From positions 1-24,482 of IMG/VR virus record IMGVR_UViG_3300031227_004792: a stretch of 24,482 bases of DNA, one strand, 5' to 3'. Origin of the DNA: a virus. Position numbers and translations under genes: made by a program. Positions 1 through 7,170 of this stretch are shown here, piece after piece; the first letter of the stretch is position 1, and the number at the start of each line of letters is the position of its first letter. The notes under the pieces were generated by a model, which worked only from the letters and a program-made list of their open reading frames with translations, had not been told where the DNA came from and ran no database searches.

Positions 1-186
1 GGCGCTGGCTCAGGATCAGGATCTGGAGATGGAGCTGGATCAGGATCAGGATCTGGAGATGGATCAGGATCTGGAGATGGAGATGGAGATGGATATGGAG
101 CTGGATCAGGATCAGGATCTGGAGATGGAGATGGAGATGGAGATGGAGATGGAGATGGATATGGAGCTGGAGATGGATCTGGATCT
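1..186 (+). repeat. Hexanucleotide tandem repeat (GGANNN GGANNN)
   Basis: The DNA is built from 6-base units such as GGAGAT, GGATCA, GGATCT and GGAGCT. A larger block of about 33 bases (encoding GAGSGSGSGDG) occurs at 1-33 (slightly diverged), 31-63 and 97-129. A pure GGAGAT tract lies at 121-156. Because the units are 6 bases long, gain or loss of units keeps the coding frame, so the tail length could vary between isolates. Confidence 0.85.
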
Positions 187-213
187 AGATTCGGATTTAG
201 AGCTGGAAATTAA
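1..213 (+). CDS. Gly-rich repeat C-terminus of an upstream gene (5' partial)
   Basis: Frame 1 is open from the first base to TAA at 211-213 and has no start in the window, so this is the end of a gene that begins upstream. Almost every second codon is glycine, alternating with Ser, Asp, Ala or Tyr (units GS, GD, GA, GY), and the protein ends in a short non-repeat tail, RFGFRAGN. The composition predicts a flexible, acidic, disordered tail. No function can be assigned from the tail alone. Frame 2 is also open and would read as a Met/Asp/Glu/Gln repeat from an ATG at 29, but I prefer frame 1 because it gives a plausible Gly-X repeat that runs in from the window edge. Confidence 0.6.
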   Translation, partial: GAGSGSGSGDGAGSGSGSGDGSGSGDGDGDGYGAGSGSGSGDGDGDGDGDGDGYGAGDGSGSRFGFRAGN

Positions 214-238
214 ATAAAAAAAACAATGGAGAAAACAA

Positions 239-547
239 ATGGAAAATGATAACAATTTAGCAAAGGGATTATACTTTTATCAACCGCATGAGCGGGCGCC
301 GGAATTTGTAAAGGGAAATTTAAGCATTGACTGTAAAGAGTTTTACGCTTATATGCAAGCGAACCATAAGGACGGGCAGATAAAAATTGATTTGCTTGTA
401 TCGAAAAATGGCAAAGGATACGGAAAGCTAAATACTTACGTTAAAGAAGAGCAACCTCAGAACTTCCAACAGCCACCACAACAGCCCGCATTTAGCAGTC
501 CGGCACCGACTGATACATGCCAACAACCGTCAAACGAACCATTTTAA
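239..547 (+). CDS. Small protein with SSB-like architecture (possible ssDNA-binding protein)
   Basis: A 102-residue protein. The first 70 residues or so look folded (GLYFYQPHERAPEFVKGNLS near the start). They are followed by a Gln/Pro/Ser-rich linker (about residues 71-97) and end in NEPF. A folded domain, a low-complexity linker and an acidic-hydrophobic tip ending in Pro-Phe is the layout of bacterial and phage SSB proteins, whose tip recruits partner proteins. I do not see a clear OB-fold signature, so the function is an inference. The start at 239 is supported by GGAG at 228-231 with 7-base spacing. An earlier ATG at 226 gives only a 7-residue peptide. It follows the Gly-rich gene by 25 bases. 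Confidence 0.55.
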   Translation: MENDNNLAKGLYFYQPHERAPEFVKGNLSIDCKEFYAYMQANHKDGQIKIDLLVSKNGKGYGKLNTYVKEEQPQNFQQPPQQPAFSSPAPTDTCQQPSNEPF

Positions 548-566
548 TAATTAAGAGATTACAGAA

Positions 567-1028
567 ATGATAATTAAAGAAGAAATAATAACAAACGATA
601 AAAGAATAACTCTTAATAATGGAGCAGTTATTAATAGGTATTCGCACGTGAGAGCAGGGGCAGAAATCGGGAGAGATGTTATGATAGGTCAATGTTGTTA
701 TGTGGCACCTGATACAATGATAGGAGATTATACCAGAGTGCAAAACGGAGTCAGTATCTGGGATGGCGTTACAATAGGAAAAAACGTATTTGTGGGGCCA
801 GGAGTATGCTTTACAAACGATCATGATCCTGGAGAACGATTTGAACGTGATAAAAAAGGATTTGAATTTGTACCAGATAAAACCTATATACATGATAATG
901 TAACATTATGCGCATTCGCACTTATTATAGCGCCATGTGTAGTGTCAATTAATTCATTCGTTGCTGCCGGAACTACAGTATTAAGGGATGTATCAGCTAA
1001 TGAGCGAGTTTATGGAATAGCAAAATGA
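567..1028 (+). CDS. Hexapeptide-repeat (left-handed beta-helix) acyltransferase, WlbB-like
   Basis: A 153-residue protein with hexapeptide repeats of the form I-G-x-x-x from about residue 20 to 80 (for example AEIGRDVMIG and VTIGKNVFVG). A loop carrying FTNDHDP at 82-88 interrupts them, a further beta-helix turn follows (110-140), and it ends in VYGIAK, close to the usual VxGxPAK end of the family. Relatives such as WlbB transfer an acetyl group from acetyl-CoA to an amino sugar on a UDP-sugar during surface polysaccharide synthesis. The size matches a single-domain member. The true acyl acceptor cannot be read from sequence. Its stop overlaps the ATG of the dehydrogenase-like gene (ATGA), so the two are probably co-translated and may act on one sugar precursor. 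Confidence 0.8.
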   Translation: MIIKEEIITNDKRITLNNGAVINRYSHVRAGAEIGRDVMIGQCCYVAPDTMIGDYTRVQNGVSIWDGVTIGKNVFVGPGVCFTNDHDPGERFERDKKGFEFVPDKTYIHDNVTLCAFALIIAPCVVSINSFVAAGTTVLRDVSANERVYGIAK

Positions 1029-1738
1029 TAAATATAATATTAGGTAACGGCGAAGTGGCCGGAGCTATAAAGCCTAGTATTAAAATACCGGTTATTTATA
1101 ATAAGGGTGAGTGGGAAACACTTAATTTTAAAGATGAGTGTTGTTTACACATTACAATACCATTTAACGATTTATTTATTGATACGGTAGTTAAAGCAGA
1201 TGAGGTATTTAGTCCAAAAATAACAGTTATACATAGCACAATAAGCCCGGGGACAACGGATAAAATAATTTTTAATATAGGCCGTGATAATATATATTAT
1301 TCACCTGTCATGGGTAGACATAAAGACGATTTCAAAGCAAATATTTTATATTATAATAAATTCATATCAGGTAATTTTAATACTTTTTGCGAAGTTAAAG
1401 AGATATTGAAACTCATGAACCCAGTACACTGGGGAGAAAATCATGAAAGTCTAGAATATTCTAAAATAATGAGCACGTCCTATATGTATTATAATCTAGT
1501 ATTCGAAAAAATAATGCATGATGACTGTAAAAAAAATAACTGGGATTTTTCAAAAGTTTATTTATGGTGGAATTTTAATTATAATCAAGGTATCTCAAAA
1601 GCACACCCAGAATGGAGAAGACCTGTTTATGAACATGATGATAATAAATTACCTGGGGGACATTGTTTAAGTCCTAACATTAATTTATACGATAATAAAA
1701 TAACTGGATTTTTAAAAGACTATGAAAAAGACAATTAA
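1025..1738 (+). CDS. Shortened nucleotide-sugar dehydrogenase-like protein
   Basis: A 237-residue protein with a Rossmann-type LGNGEVAG at 6-13, STISPGT at 71-77 (compare the ST-x-PPGT segment of UDP-glucose/GDP-mannose dehydrogenases), YSPVMGRH at 92-99 and a helix with LEYSKIMSTSY after residue 143 that resembles their central helix. GGHCLSP at 211-217 matches the GGxCxP motif that carries the catalytic cysteine (here C214). Full enzymes are around 400 residues. This protein stops just after the Cys motif and lacks the C-terminal nucleotide-sugar domain, so it is either a minimal oxidoreductase acting on another substrate or a relative that has lost classical activity. It overlaps the acyltransferase upstream (ATGA) and the next small gene by 17 bases. 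Confidence 0.6.
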   Translation: MINIILGNGEVAGAIKPSIKIPVIYNKGEWETLNFKDECCLHITIPFNDLFIDTVVKADEVFSPKITVIHSTISPGTTDKIIFNIGRDNIYYSPVMGRHKDDFKANILYYNKFISGNFNTFCEVKEILKLMNPVHWGENHESLEYSKIMSTSYMYYNLVFEKIMHDDCKKNNWDFSKVYLWWNFNYNQGISKAHPEWRRPVYEHDDNKLPGGHCLSPNINLYDNKITGFLKDYEKDN

Positions 1739-1922
1739 TATATCTGTTGAATTACCTAGTATAGCAGGATTTCAATACACTGGGGAGTATAGATTTCCAA
1801 AAGAAGGGGAGCATGTACTTAGTAATAACGAGGTTTTTCTTATTGACGATAGAAAGTATTATAACTGTTATCATATACTTATAAAACATATCGGAGTAAA
1901 AAATGCAAGTATACAAAAGTAG
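1722..1922 (+). CDS. Small protein of unknown function (66 aa)
   Basis: I do not recognise this 66-residue protein. The predicted chain is beta-rich at the start (TINISVELPS), contains FPKEGEHVL and ends NASIQK. It overlaps the dehydrogenase-like gene by 17 bases and the next gene by 20 bases, which fits a compact phage operon. It has no signal peptide or membrane segment. It is kept as a gene because of its position in a tightly coupled series and because the opposite-strand ORF here is a plain shadow. Confidence 0.5.
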   Translation: MKKTINISVELPSIAGFQYTGEYRFPKEGEHVLSNNEVFLIDDRKYYNCYHILIKHIGVKNASIQK

Positions 1923-2088
1923 TAAGCTTAATCTAAAATTCTTTACGAGGGATAATGGTAACATACGATTTGAGGACGGCGTTGAATACACTCAAAAAGA
2001 GGTATCAATACTGTCTTTAACCGTAGGGGCAAATCATAGAGATATACACAACGCTAAAAAGCATTTTAACGGGAGAGTAATTGAATGA
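1903..2088 (+). CDS. Small protein of unknown function (61 aa)
   Basis: A 61-residue protein I cannot assign. It contains EYTQKEVSILSL and ends in a basic segment (AKKHFNGRVIE). The middle resembles nucleic-acid-associated small phage proteins only in size and charge, so no function is claimed. The start is well supported: GGAG lies 6 bases upstream of the ATG. Its end overlaps the next start by four bases (ATGA), which suggests coupled translation. Confidence 0.5.
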   Translation: MQVYKSSKLNLKFFTRDNGNIRFEDGVEYTQKEVSILSLTVGANHRDIHNAKKHFNGRVIE

Positions 2089-2318
2089 AACCATGTAAGA
2101 TAACAGATTGTGGTAACTGGGTAAAATATCCTAGCCAAAATAACTGTAAGGAGTTTTCTCAAATCGAAAATTGCCCACGATATTTATTAAATAAATATTA
2201 TAATCTTAAAGATAAATATAAAGCTTTAAAGAAAAAGATAAAGAAAAAAGATGATATAATAAATAATAGTGATATTGATATTTATAAATCACGCATAAAA
2301 AAAACCGATAGAGATTAA
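2085..2318 (+). CDS. Small Cys-containing basic protein of unknown function (77 aa)
   Basis: A 77-residue protein. The N-terminal third has four cysteines (C4, C9, C21, C30) and the remainder is a Lys-rich, probably helical segment (ALKKKIKKKDD). Four spaced cysteines could bind one zinc ion, with the basic helix contacting nucleic acid, but the spacing does not match a named finger that I know. GGGAGAG just upstream is a good ribosome-binding site, and the start overlaps the preceding stop by four bases. Confidence 0.5.
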   Translation: MKPCKITDCGNWVKYPSQNNCKEFSQIENCPRYLLNKYYNLKDKYKALKKKIKKKDDIINNSDIDIYKSRIKKTDRD

Positions 2319-2321
2319 AAT

Positions 2322-2438
2322 ATGAAACGTATACTCGCACTTATTTACTGCTTAAATCAATTCATAAGGCAAGTACCGTTATTCGGCTTTAAGTCGGCAG
2401 TCCAGAATTTGAGAGAAAATATGAGGGTTTTATTTTAA
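2322..2438 (+). CDS. Possible 38-residue peptide in the pre-terminase gap
   Basis: The stretch 2319-2495 holds no clear gene. The best candidate is a 38-codon ORF starting MKRILALIYCLNQ and ending NMRVLF. Its first part is hydrophobic with a Lys-Arg start, like a very small membrane peptide. The Shine-Dalgarno match is poor, and the remainder of the gap (2439-2495) is A-rich with no recognisable signal except AGG before the next start. It is listed because the gene packing elsewhere is so tight, but it could be chance. Confidence 0.25.
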   Translation: MKRILALIYCLNQFIRQVPLFGFKSAVQNLRENMRVLF

Positions 2439-2495
2439 TAGAGTAAAATGTGATAAATGAGAAAAAAAAACAATTTAAACCGATAGGTAACCGAT

Positions 2496-2798
2496 ATGTC
2501 AAGACATAAACTAACAAAAGCAGATAGTAAAAAGGGCGGTGAAACTTCCGTCCGTACCGTTTCACTAAAGAAAGCATTAAGAGAGTCATTTTTAAAAGAA
2601 ATTGAAACCGATGGTAATATGACACCGGAAAAATTCGTGAATAAATGTATACAGAATGGTATGGAAGGAAACAGCGGTATGGCGAAGATGATCTTTGAGT
2701 ATGTCGATGGTAAAGTCAAAGACGAAATTGAAGTCAAGACCCTTGATATATCAACACCGCTTACGGATGCTATAAACAAGAAGCGTAAAACGAAATAA
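2496..2798 (+). CDS. Candidate terminase small subunit
   Basis: A 100-residue, highly charged protein. It opens with a basic KKGGETS segment and is then mostly helical. The part around MAKMIFEYVDGKVKDEIEVK resembles the tail of small phage proteins often found upstream of large terminases and annotated as small terminase or DUF5681-type. Its role would be to recognise phage DNA and hand it to the large subunit at the portal. Assignment rests on position (two genes before the large subunit) and overall character, since I see no clear helix-turn-helix motif. The adjacent ribbon-helix-helix-like gene at 2813 is the rival candidate for DNA recognition. Confidence 0.45.
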   Translation: MSRHKLTKADSKKGGETSVRTVSLKKALRESFLKEIETDGNMTPEKFVNKCIQNGMEGNSGMAKMIFEYVDGKVKDEIEVKTLDISTPLTDAINKKRKTK

Positions 2799-2812
2799 CA
2801 TAAGGGGCAGGC

Positions 2813-3112
2813 ATGATAAAAATAGAAGATATTGACGAGTTATTAACAAAGGTAACAGACATAAGGATGGAAAAGAGATTAATTGATAAAATAATAGATT
2901 TCCAGACAGAAAAAGGAATAAAAAACTTTTCGTTAGTAGTAAGGTATTTTATTAGACTAGGCATTTCAGCACATTATAATCACAAAAAAATAACAGACGA
3001 ATTTATACAAAAGAATGAAAAGTTATTAATATTTTTAGCTAAGAATAATAAAAAAGATATAAGGTCTCAATTATATGAAGCTATAGACCACCCCGGAGAA
3101 GTATATAAATAA
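2813..3112 (+). CDS. Ribbon-helix-helix-like small protein next to terminase
   Basis: A 99-residue protein. Residues about 18-50 (MEKRLIDKIIDFQTEKGIKN then FSLVVRYFIRLGIS) follow the ribbon-helix-helix pattern: a short strand, a helix, a Gly-containing turn, then a second helix beginning near a Ser and ending in a Leu-Gly. Such proteins bind DNA as dimers and act as repressors or small terminase-like factors. The strand residues are not strongly diagnostic, so this is a fold-level suggestion. AAGGGG precedes the start, and the stop codon directly abuts the ATG of the large terminase at 3113, so the two are likely translated together. Confidence 0.5.
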   Translation: MIKIEDIDELLTKVTDIRMEKRLIDKIIDFQTEKGIKNFSLVVRYFIRLGISAHYNHKKITDEFIQKNEKLLIFLAKNNKKDIRSQLYEAIDHPGEVYK

Positions 3113-4372
3113 ATGGAACTATCCGACATACAATACGACTACCTTATAAACTCGACCTACGATATAAACCTAGCAACTGGAAGTATACGCTCAGGGAAAA
3201 CATTTATCCAATTAATCCGTTGGCATGAGTTTCTGGTTAATCAGGCAATACCAAACATCGATTGTTTAATCTCAGCTAAAAAGGGAGACGGGGCAGAGCG
3301 TAATTTGATTAAACCATTTCTGGACTTTGTAGAGTCTGAAAATTGCCGAGGGTTATATAAATATACTCGGATGCCTAGATGTTTGACATATTTACCAAAG
3401 AATATAAGCTGTTGGGTAGAAGGCGCCAACGATGAAGGCAGTGAAGCACGTATTCGAGGTATGACGGCACAAGCACACCTGGGCGACGAAGTAACATTAT
3501 ATCCGAAGTCATTTTTTTATCAGGCTATTGGTAGATGCAGTTCCGGTCTAAGAATTAAGTTTTACACGTGCAATCCAGACGCACCGAGTCATTATATAAA
3601 AGAAGAGATAATAGACAATCCAAAGGTCAATAAAAATGTATGGCATTTTAATCTATTAGACAATCCTAGTTTAGACCCTGCTTATAAGATACAACTGGAA
3701 AGCATGTATACCGGAGTATTCCGTCAACGGATGATTGAGGGCTTATGGGTCCAATCAGAGGGTATTATTTACGACTCATTTAATCGTAACAAATCAGTTA
3801 TTAAAGATTATCCGGCAACACAGATAAAAGAGTATGTACTAGGTATCGATTGGGGATATGAGCATCCATTATCTATTGTATTATGCGCTATTGATCACGA
3901 TGAGAATTATTATATCATTGATGAGATATATCGAAAGCATCAATTAATAGATCAATCGTTGAAGATAATTATGGAATCAAAAGGATGGTTTGATTTAAAG
4001 CGTGGTAGTGTAAGGATGCCGATTTCTTACAGCTATTGTGATACTAACAGACCTGAACAAATGGTAGAGTTCAACAGGCTTACAGGAATTCCCACAATGG
4101 GAGCATTAAAAAGCGTATTAGAAGGAATACAGGCGGTACAATCAACTATGACAGTCAGGCAGAACGGATTACCAAGATTATTCATTATTGATAAATGCGT
4201 TAATCTGTTAAAAGAGATTGGGTCTTATGCATGGAAGCAAAACAAATCCGGTGTTGGACGTGACGAACCCATTAAGGAACAAGACGATTTATCGGACGCA
4301 TTAAGATACCTCATATTCACTCGTGAGCGCAACAGACCGAGAATGATAACATCAAATCCATTTAGGAGTTAA
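3113..4372 (+). CDS. terL: Terminase large subunit (ATPase and nuclease)
   Basis: A 419-residue DNA-packaging motor. The N-terminal ATPase has a Walker A motif GSIRSGKT at 23-30, a conserved RIRG at 113-116, a Walker B region AHLGDEV at 121-127 (D125, E126) and a coupling segment TCNPDAPSHYIK near 152-163. The C-terminal RNase H-like nuclease shows GIDWGYEHP (D246), a second acidic site around E271 and DDLSDALRYL near 391-400 (D391/D392, D395), which fit its metal-binding acids. The length is typical for the family. It would cut concatemers and drive DNA into the prohead through the portal at 4819. GGAG lies upstream of the start. Confidence 0.95.
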   Translation: MELSDIQYDYLINSTYDINLATGSIRSGKTFIQLIRWHEFLVNQAIPNIDCLISAKKGDGAERNLIKPFLDFVESENCRGLYKYTRMPRCLTYLPKNISCWVEGANDEGSEARIRGMTAQAHLGDEVTLYPKSFFYQAIGRCSSGLRIKFYTCNPDAPSHYIKEEIIDNPKVNKNVWHFNLLDNPSLDPAYKIQLESMYTGVFRQRMIEGLWVQSEGIIYDSFNRNKSVIKDYPATQIKEYVLGIDWGYEHPLSIVLCAIDHDENYYIIDEIYRKHQLIDQSLKIIMESKGWFDLKRGSVRMPISYSYCDTNRPEQMVEFNRLTGIPTMGALKSVLEGIQAVQSTMTVRQNGLPRLFIIDKCVNLLKEIGSYAWKQNKSGVGRDEPIKEQDDLSDALRYLIFTRERNRPRMITSNPFRS

Positions 4373-4373
4373 C

Positions 4374-4733
4374 ATGGACAATATAAAAGAACTAAAAGAA
4401 ATAATAAAATTACAACTTGAAACAATCGATAACGAAATAAATATATTTAGTGGTAGAGTAAAGAATTATTCTAAAGAAGAGTTTAATATTCATGTATCAT
4501 TAGACAATAATCTTAGTATAATAAGAGATACTAGAAAATACTTAGAAAAAGCAAAAAAAGAATTAGGTAATTGCTATAGAGACCAGATAAAAAATGAGAT
4601 GACAAGCGAAATAAAAATAGAAATAAAAATAGAAGCATTAAAAGAAGCATCTTACGAAATAGATCATTACAAAAGAAGATATAATAATCTTGTATCTAAA
4701 CTGCACGATATAAGCGAATATGAAGAAAGTTAA
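4374..4733 (+). CDS. Coiled-coil protein of unknown function (119 aa)
   Basis: A 119-residue, Lys/Glu/Ile-rich protein that is probably almost all helix (MDNIKELKEIIKLQLETID at the start, KIEIKIEALKEASYEIDHYK later). No known domain is visible. It starts 1 base after the terminase stop with GGAG upstream, so it belongs to the packaging transcript. It sits just before a strong promoter, which makes it the last gene of that unit. A role as a packaging accessory is possible but rests only on position. Confidence 0.6.
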   Translation: MDNIKELKEIIKLQLETIDNEINIFSGRVKNYSKEEFNIHVSLDNNLSIIRDTRKYLEKAKKELGNCYRDQIKNEMTSEIKIEIKIEALKEASYEIDHYKRRYNNLVSKLHDISEYEES

Positions 4734-4772
4734 TTAACTTATTAACATCTTAACTAACTTATTAACTTATTA
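4734..4772 (+). repeat. AT-rich direct repeats upstream of the head-operon promoter
   Basis: TAACTTATTAAC occurs at 4735-4746 and again at 4755-4766, 20 bases apart, which is about two helical turns. A third, partial copy (TTAACTTATTA) overlaps the second at 4762-4772 and touches the -35 box. The core TTAAC also appears at 4750. The arrangement could be an operator for a phage activator or repressor, or simply an AT-rich UP element that contacts RNA polymerase. Confidence 0.6.
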
Positions 4773-4801
4773 TTGACAAAATGCGAAAAACATCGTATAA
4801 T
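4773..4801 (+). promoter_or_regulatory. Consensus sigma70-type promoter for the head genes
   Basis: A perfect -35 box TTGACA at 4773-4778 and a perfect -10 box TATAAT at 4796-4801 are separated by exactly 17 bases. Transcription would start near 4808, leaving a leader of only about 11 bases that begins close to AGGA at 4809-4812, the ribosome-binding site of the portal gene. The promoter lies in the only clear gap between the terminase block and the portal. Confidence 0.85.
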
Positions 4802-4818
4802 GTACAATAGGATTAATA

Positions 4819-6198
4819 ATGTCAGAAAAAGAAACATACAAATTCCCAGATGAGTCCAATTTAGTACGCATTGCACAGGAGCAGGCGTGGTATAATATGC
4901 TTATGTCAAAAGACTATGGCAATGCAAAGATGCTTTATAATAAACAGTCCGGAAAAATTGAACGTAAGATACTTGACCCTATGATTCCTATTCCTGCTAC
5001 GATATCAGATATAACATCAGATTTACTTTTCGGAGAATTTCCAAACATCGAAGTAGAGCAAGGCAATGAAACAATAAACGATGCTTTTAATGACTTTCTT
5101 TTCAACACCGATTTTGATACAAACGTATTGGAACTTGCAAACGTTATAAGTGCTCAGGGAACCGGATTTTGTAGATTTTGGAAACTAGACGGACAAACCT
5201 ATTATGATTTTGTCAAGGTATCGGAAACGATATGGCAAGAAGACAACTTTCAATTTACAAACGTTAAATTTATTGAGTCAGTTGAAAAGCAAGACAACGT
5301 TAATTTAGTATACGAGATACAAGAACATGATTTAGAAAACGGACGGCATGTTTTAAAGCATTACCGATTAATTACCGATGCTACGACTAGAGACGTAAAA
5401 GACCGTGTTGAAATTGATCCCGACATATACACAGACTTAGATTTTATCCCTGTTGTAAAGATACTTAATCAGGGGCAGTTAGGACGCAAGACCGGCCGTT
5501 CCGATTATGCAGGAAAAGAGCAGTTATTTAGTGAAATTGATAATCGTATCGACCAGAATAATTCTTTACTTGAAGAGAACGCCGATCCATGGATAGGGCT
5601 TCCACCTGGTATCTTAAATCAGAACGGACAATTTAATAAACAAAACGGTAAAATGTTTGAGCGTACAATATCAGGAAACCCGGGCGATAACGAAGTTAAT
5701 ATCATTGCTTGGGGGAGTGAGTCAATATTACCCTCAATGGAGCATACAAAACAAATGATAGAAATGTGTTTTTTTACCTCACGGATATCGGGTCCAATTG
5801 CAGGATTGACAACAAGCGAAGGCGGACAGGCAGAAAGCGGACGGGCGTTAAAATGGAAGTCTGTTAACACATTATCAATGATATCCAGAAAGCGTAAATA
5901 CTGGGATAACTTTATAAGACATTTTATTAAAATCTGGGGAGTTTTTGAAGGTCATGAGATTGACAAGAAAGGGATCATAATTGCATGGCAAGACGGTCTA
6001 CCAATGGATTCCGATGAAATGATAGATAGCACAGTAAAACAAGTACAAGCGCAAATCATGAGCCGGGAGACAGCTATTAAAAAAGCGCAAGAATTAGAAT
6101 TAGACGACGCAACCGCAGAACTCCAAAAGATCAACGGTGAAGAGTCAGCACGAGTCGCCCGGGAAACTGTTAATTTAAATGAGGCTATAACGATCTAA
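4819..6198 (+). CDS. Portal protein
   Basis: A 459-residue protein matching the portal family in size, position and local sequence. It directly follows the packaging genes. Its C-terminal third contains the SEGGQAESGRALKWKS segment, which resembles A118/SPP1-type portals. Twelve copies would form the ring at one capsid vertex that binds terminase, passes DNA and later joins the connector. The N-terminal MSEKETYKFPDES is unremarkable. AGGA at 4809-4812 sets the start. Its TAA overlaps the ATG of the minor head gene by one base (TAATG), so the two are translationally coupled. Confidence 0.88.
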   Translation: MSEKETYKFPDESNLVRIAQEQAWYNMLMSKDYGNAKMLYNKQSGKIERKILDPMIPIPATISDITSDLLFGEFPNIEVEQGNETINDAFNDFLFNTDFDTNVLELANVISAQGTGFCRFWKLDGQTYYDFVKVSETIWQEDNFQFTNVKFIESVEKQDNVNLVYEIQEHDLENGRHVLKHYRLITDATTRDVKDRVEIDPDIYTDLDFIPVVKILNQGQLGRKTGRSDYAGKEQLFSEIDNRIDQNNSLLEENADPWIGLPPGILNQNGQFNKQNGKMFERTISGNPGDNEVNIIAWGSESILPSMEHTKQMIEMCFFTSRISGPIAGLTTSEGGQAESGRALKWKSVNTLSMISRKRKYWDNFIRHFIKIWGVFEGHEIDKKGIIIAWQDGLPMDSDEMIDSTVKQVQAQIMSRETAIKKAQELELDDATAELQKINGEESARVARETVNLNEAITI

Positions 6199-7151
6199 TG
6201 GCAGAGGCAATATCAGCAATTCTTTTTACAGATATCGGCGCCGGTGCTGTCAAAGTACGTTTTCAGTTAGCTATGAGAGCATGGGAACGTGCAGTTATAA
6301 GCAAGACCGTTGTAAACATGTCAGACAAAGCGAAACGAGATTTTATTAATAATTGGTTGAATGATTTCACAAAGATATTTTCAAGCAATGAAGCAAAAGT
6401 AAATGTATTAAAAGCATTTAGTGGTGCAATATCTAGCACACGAACATTAGGAATTGAATTAAGCATAGATGATTTTTTAGACTCATACCGTGAGCAGTTA
6501 GCATTATTTAGTCGTACTGATTTTACAAAAGCAATGTTGCTCAGAAACGATGTAGCATCGAGAATGAAAGATTATAAAACGTTTTACTTAGAGTATGATA
6601 AATACTTAGACTCAGCGCAAACATTGGGATTATCTCAGCCAGAACGTGTCAACGGATTTTTAAATTCAGGTGGTAGAAAATACACTAATTTGAGAGACTC
6701 ATTTAGGTCACCAAAATTTCCAAACGGTAGACTATGGAAACCAGAGCGATACGCTTCTATGTATGCAAACACACGGGGTGCAGAAAGCTATGATAACTTT
6801 TTTCAACAATCGTACGTAGATAATGGCGGTGATATAGTTCAAGTATCTCAGCACGGCACGACTACTCCAGTATGTTTACAATATGAAGGAAAGTTTTTTT
6901 CCCTTACTGGTCGACAACAAGGTATTCAGCAATTAACAGTACGCCCGCCATACCATCCTAACTGTAAACATATTTTACAGGCTCGACCATTCGCAGAACA
7001 AAAACAAATGCGTACAAAAAACATTCAGGTTAACACAAAATATAATCAAGAAAAAGCAAACTTTACGAAGGGACAAAAAAGAACTATCCGAAAGCAAAAC
7101 GCTTACATAGTTAAAAACAGACCGCTAGTGGCCGTACCAATAGCAGTTTAA
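6198..7151 (+). CDS. Minor head protein (SPP1 gp7 / Mu F-like)
   Basis: A 317-residue protein with the C-terminal signature of phage minor head proteins: TTPVCLQYEGKFFSL at about 221-235, followed by RPPYHPNCKH at 249-258. The Cys/His pairs in these segments (C226, H253, C256, H258) are conserved in the family and probably bind a metal. The long N-terminal half is helical. Members sit inside the prohead near the portal and help early DNA ejection or head assembly. The position between portal and scaffold is standard. The end is basic and may contact DNA. Confidence 0.85.
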   Translation: MAEAISAILFTDIGAGAVKVRFQLAMRAWERAVISKTVVNMSDKAKRDFINNWLNDFTKIFSSNEAKVNVLKAFSGAISSTRTLGIELSIDDFLDSYREQLALFSRTDFTKAMLLRNDVASRMKDYKTFYLEYDKYLDSAQTLGLSQPERVNGFLNSGGRKYTNLRDSFRSPKFPNGRLWKPERYASMYANTRGAESYDNFFQQSYVDNGGDIVQVSQHGTTTPVCLQYEGKFFSLTGRQQGIQQLTVRPPYHPNCKHILQARPFAEQKQMRTKNIQVNTKYNQEKANFTKGQKRTIRKQNAYIVKNRPLVAVPIAV

Positions 7152-7170
7152 ATCAAGGGGGTTCTTTCAA

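Noticed and set aside
29-217. ATG-initiated ORF encoding a Met/Asp/Glu/Gln repeat
   Set aside because: It is the second frame of the hexanucleotide repeat. Frame 1 gives a Gly-X tail that continues from the window edge and ends in a unique tail, so it is preferred.
492-893. Opposite-strand ORF of 133 residues
   Set aside because: Lies across two good + strand genes, no ribosome-binding site or domain was seen, and no other gene is on the - strand.
2435-2779. Opposite-strand ORF of 114 residues
   Set aside because: Shadow of the small terminase candidate, with a hydrophobic composition typical of antisense frames.
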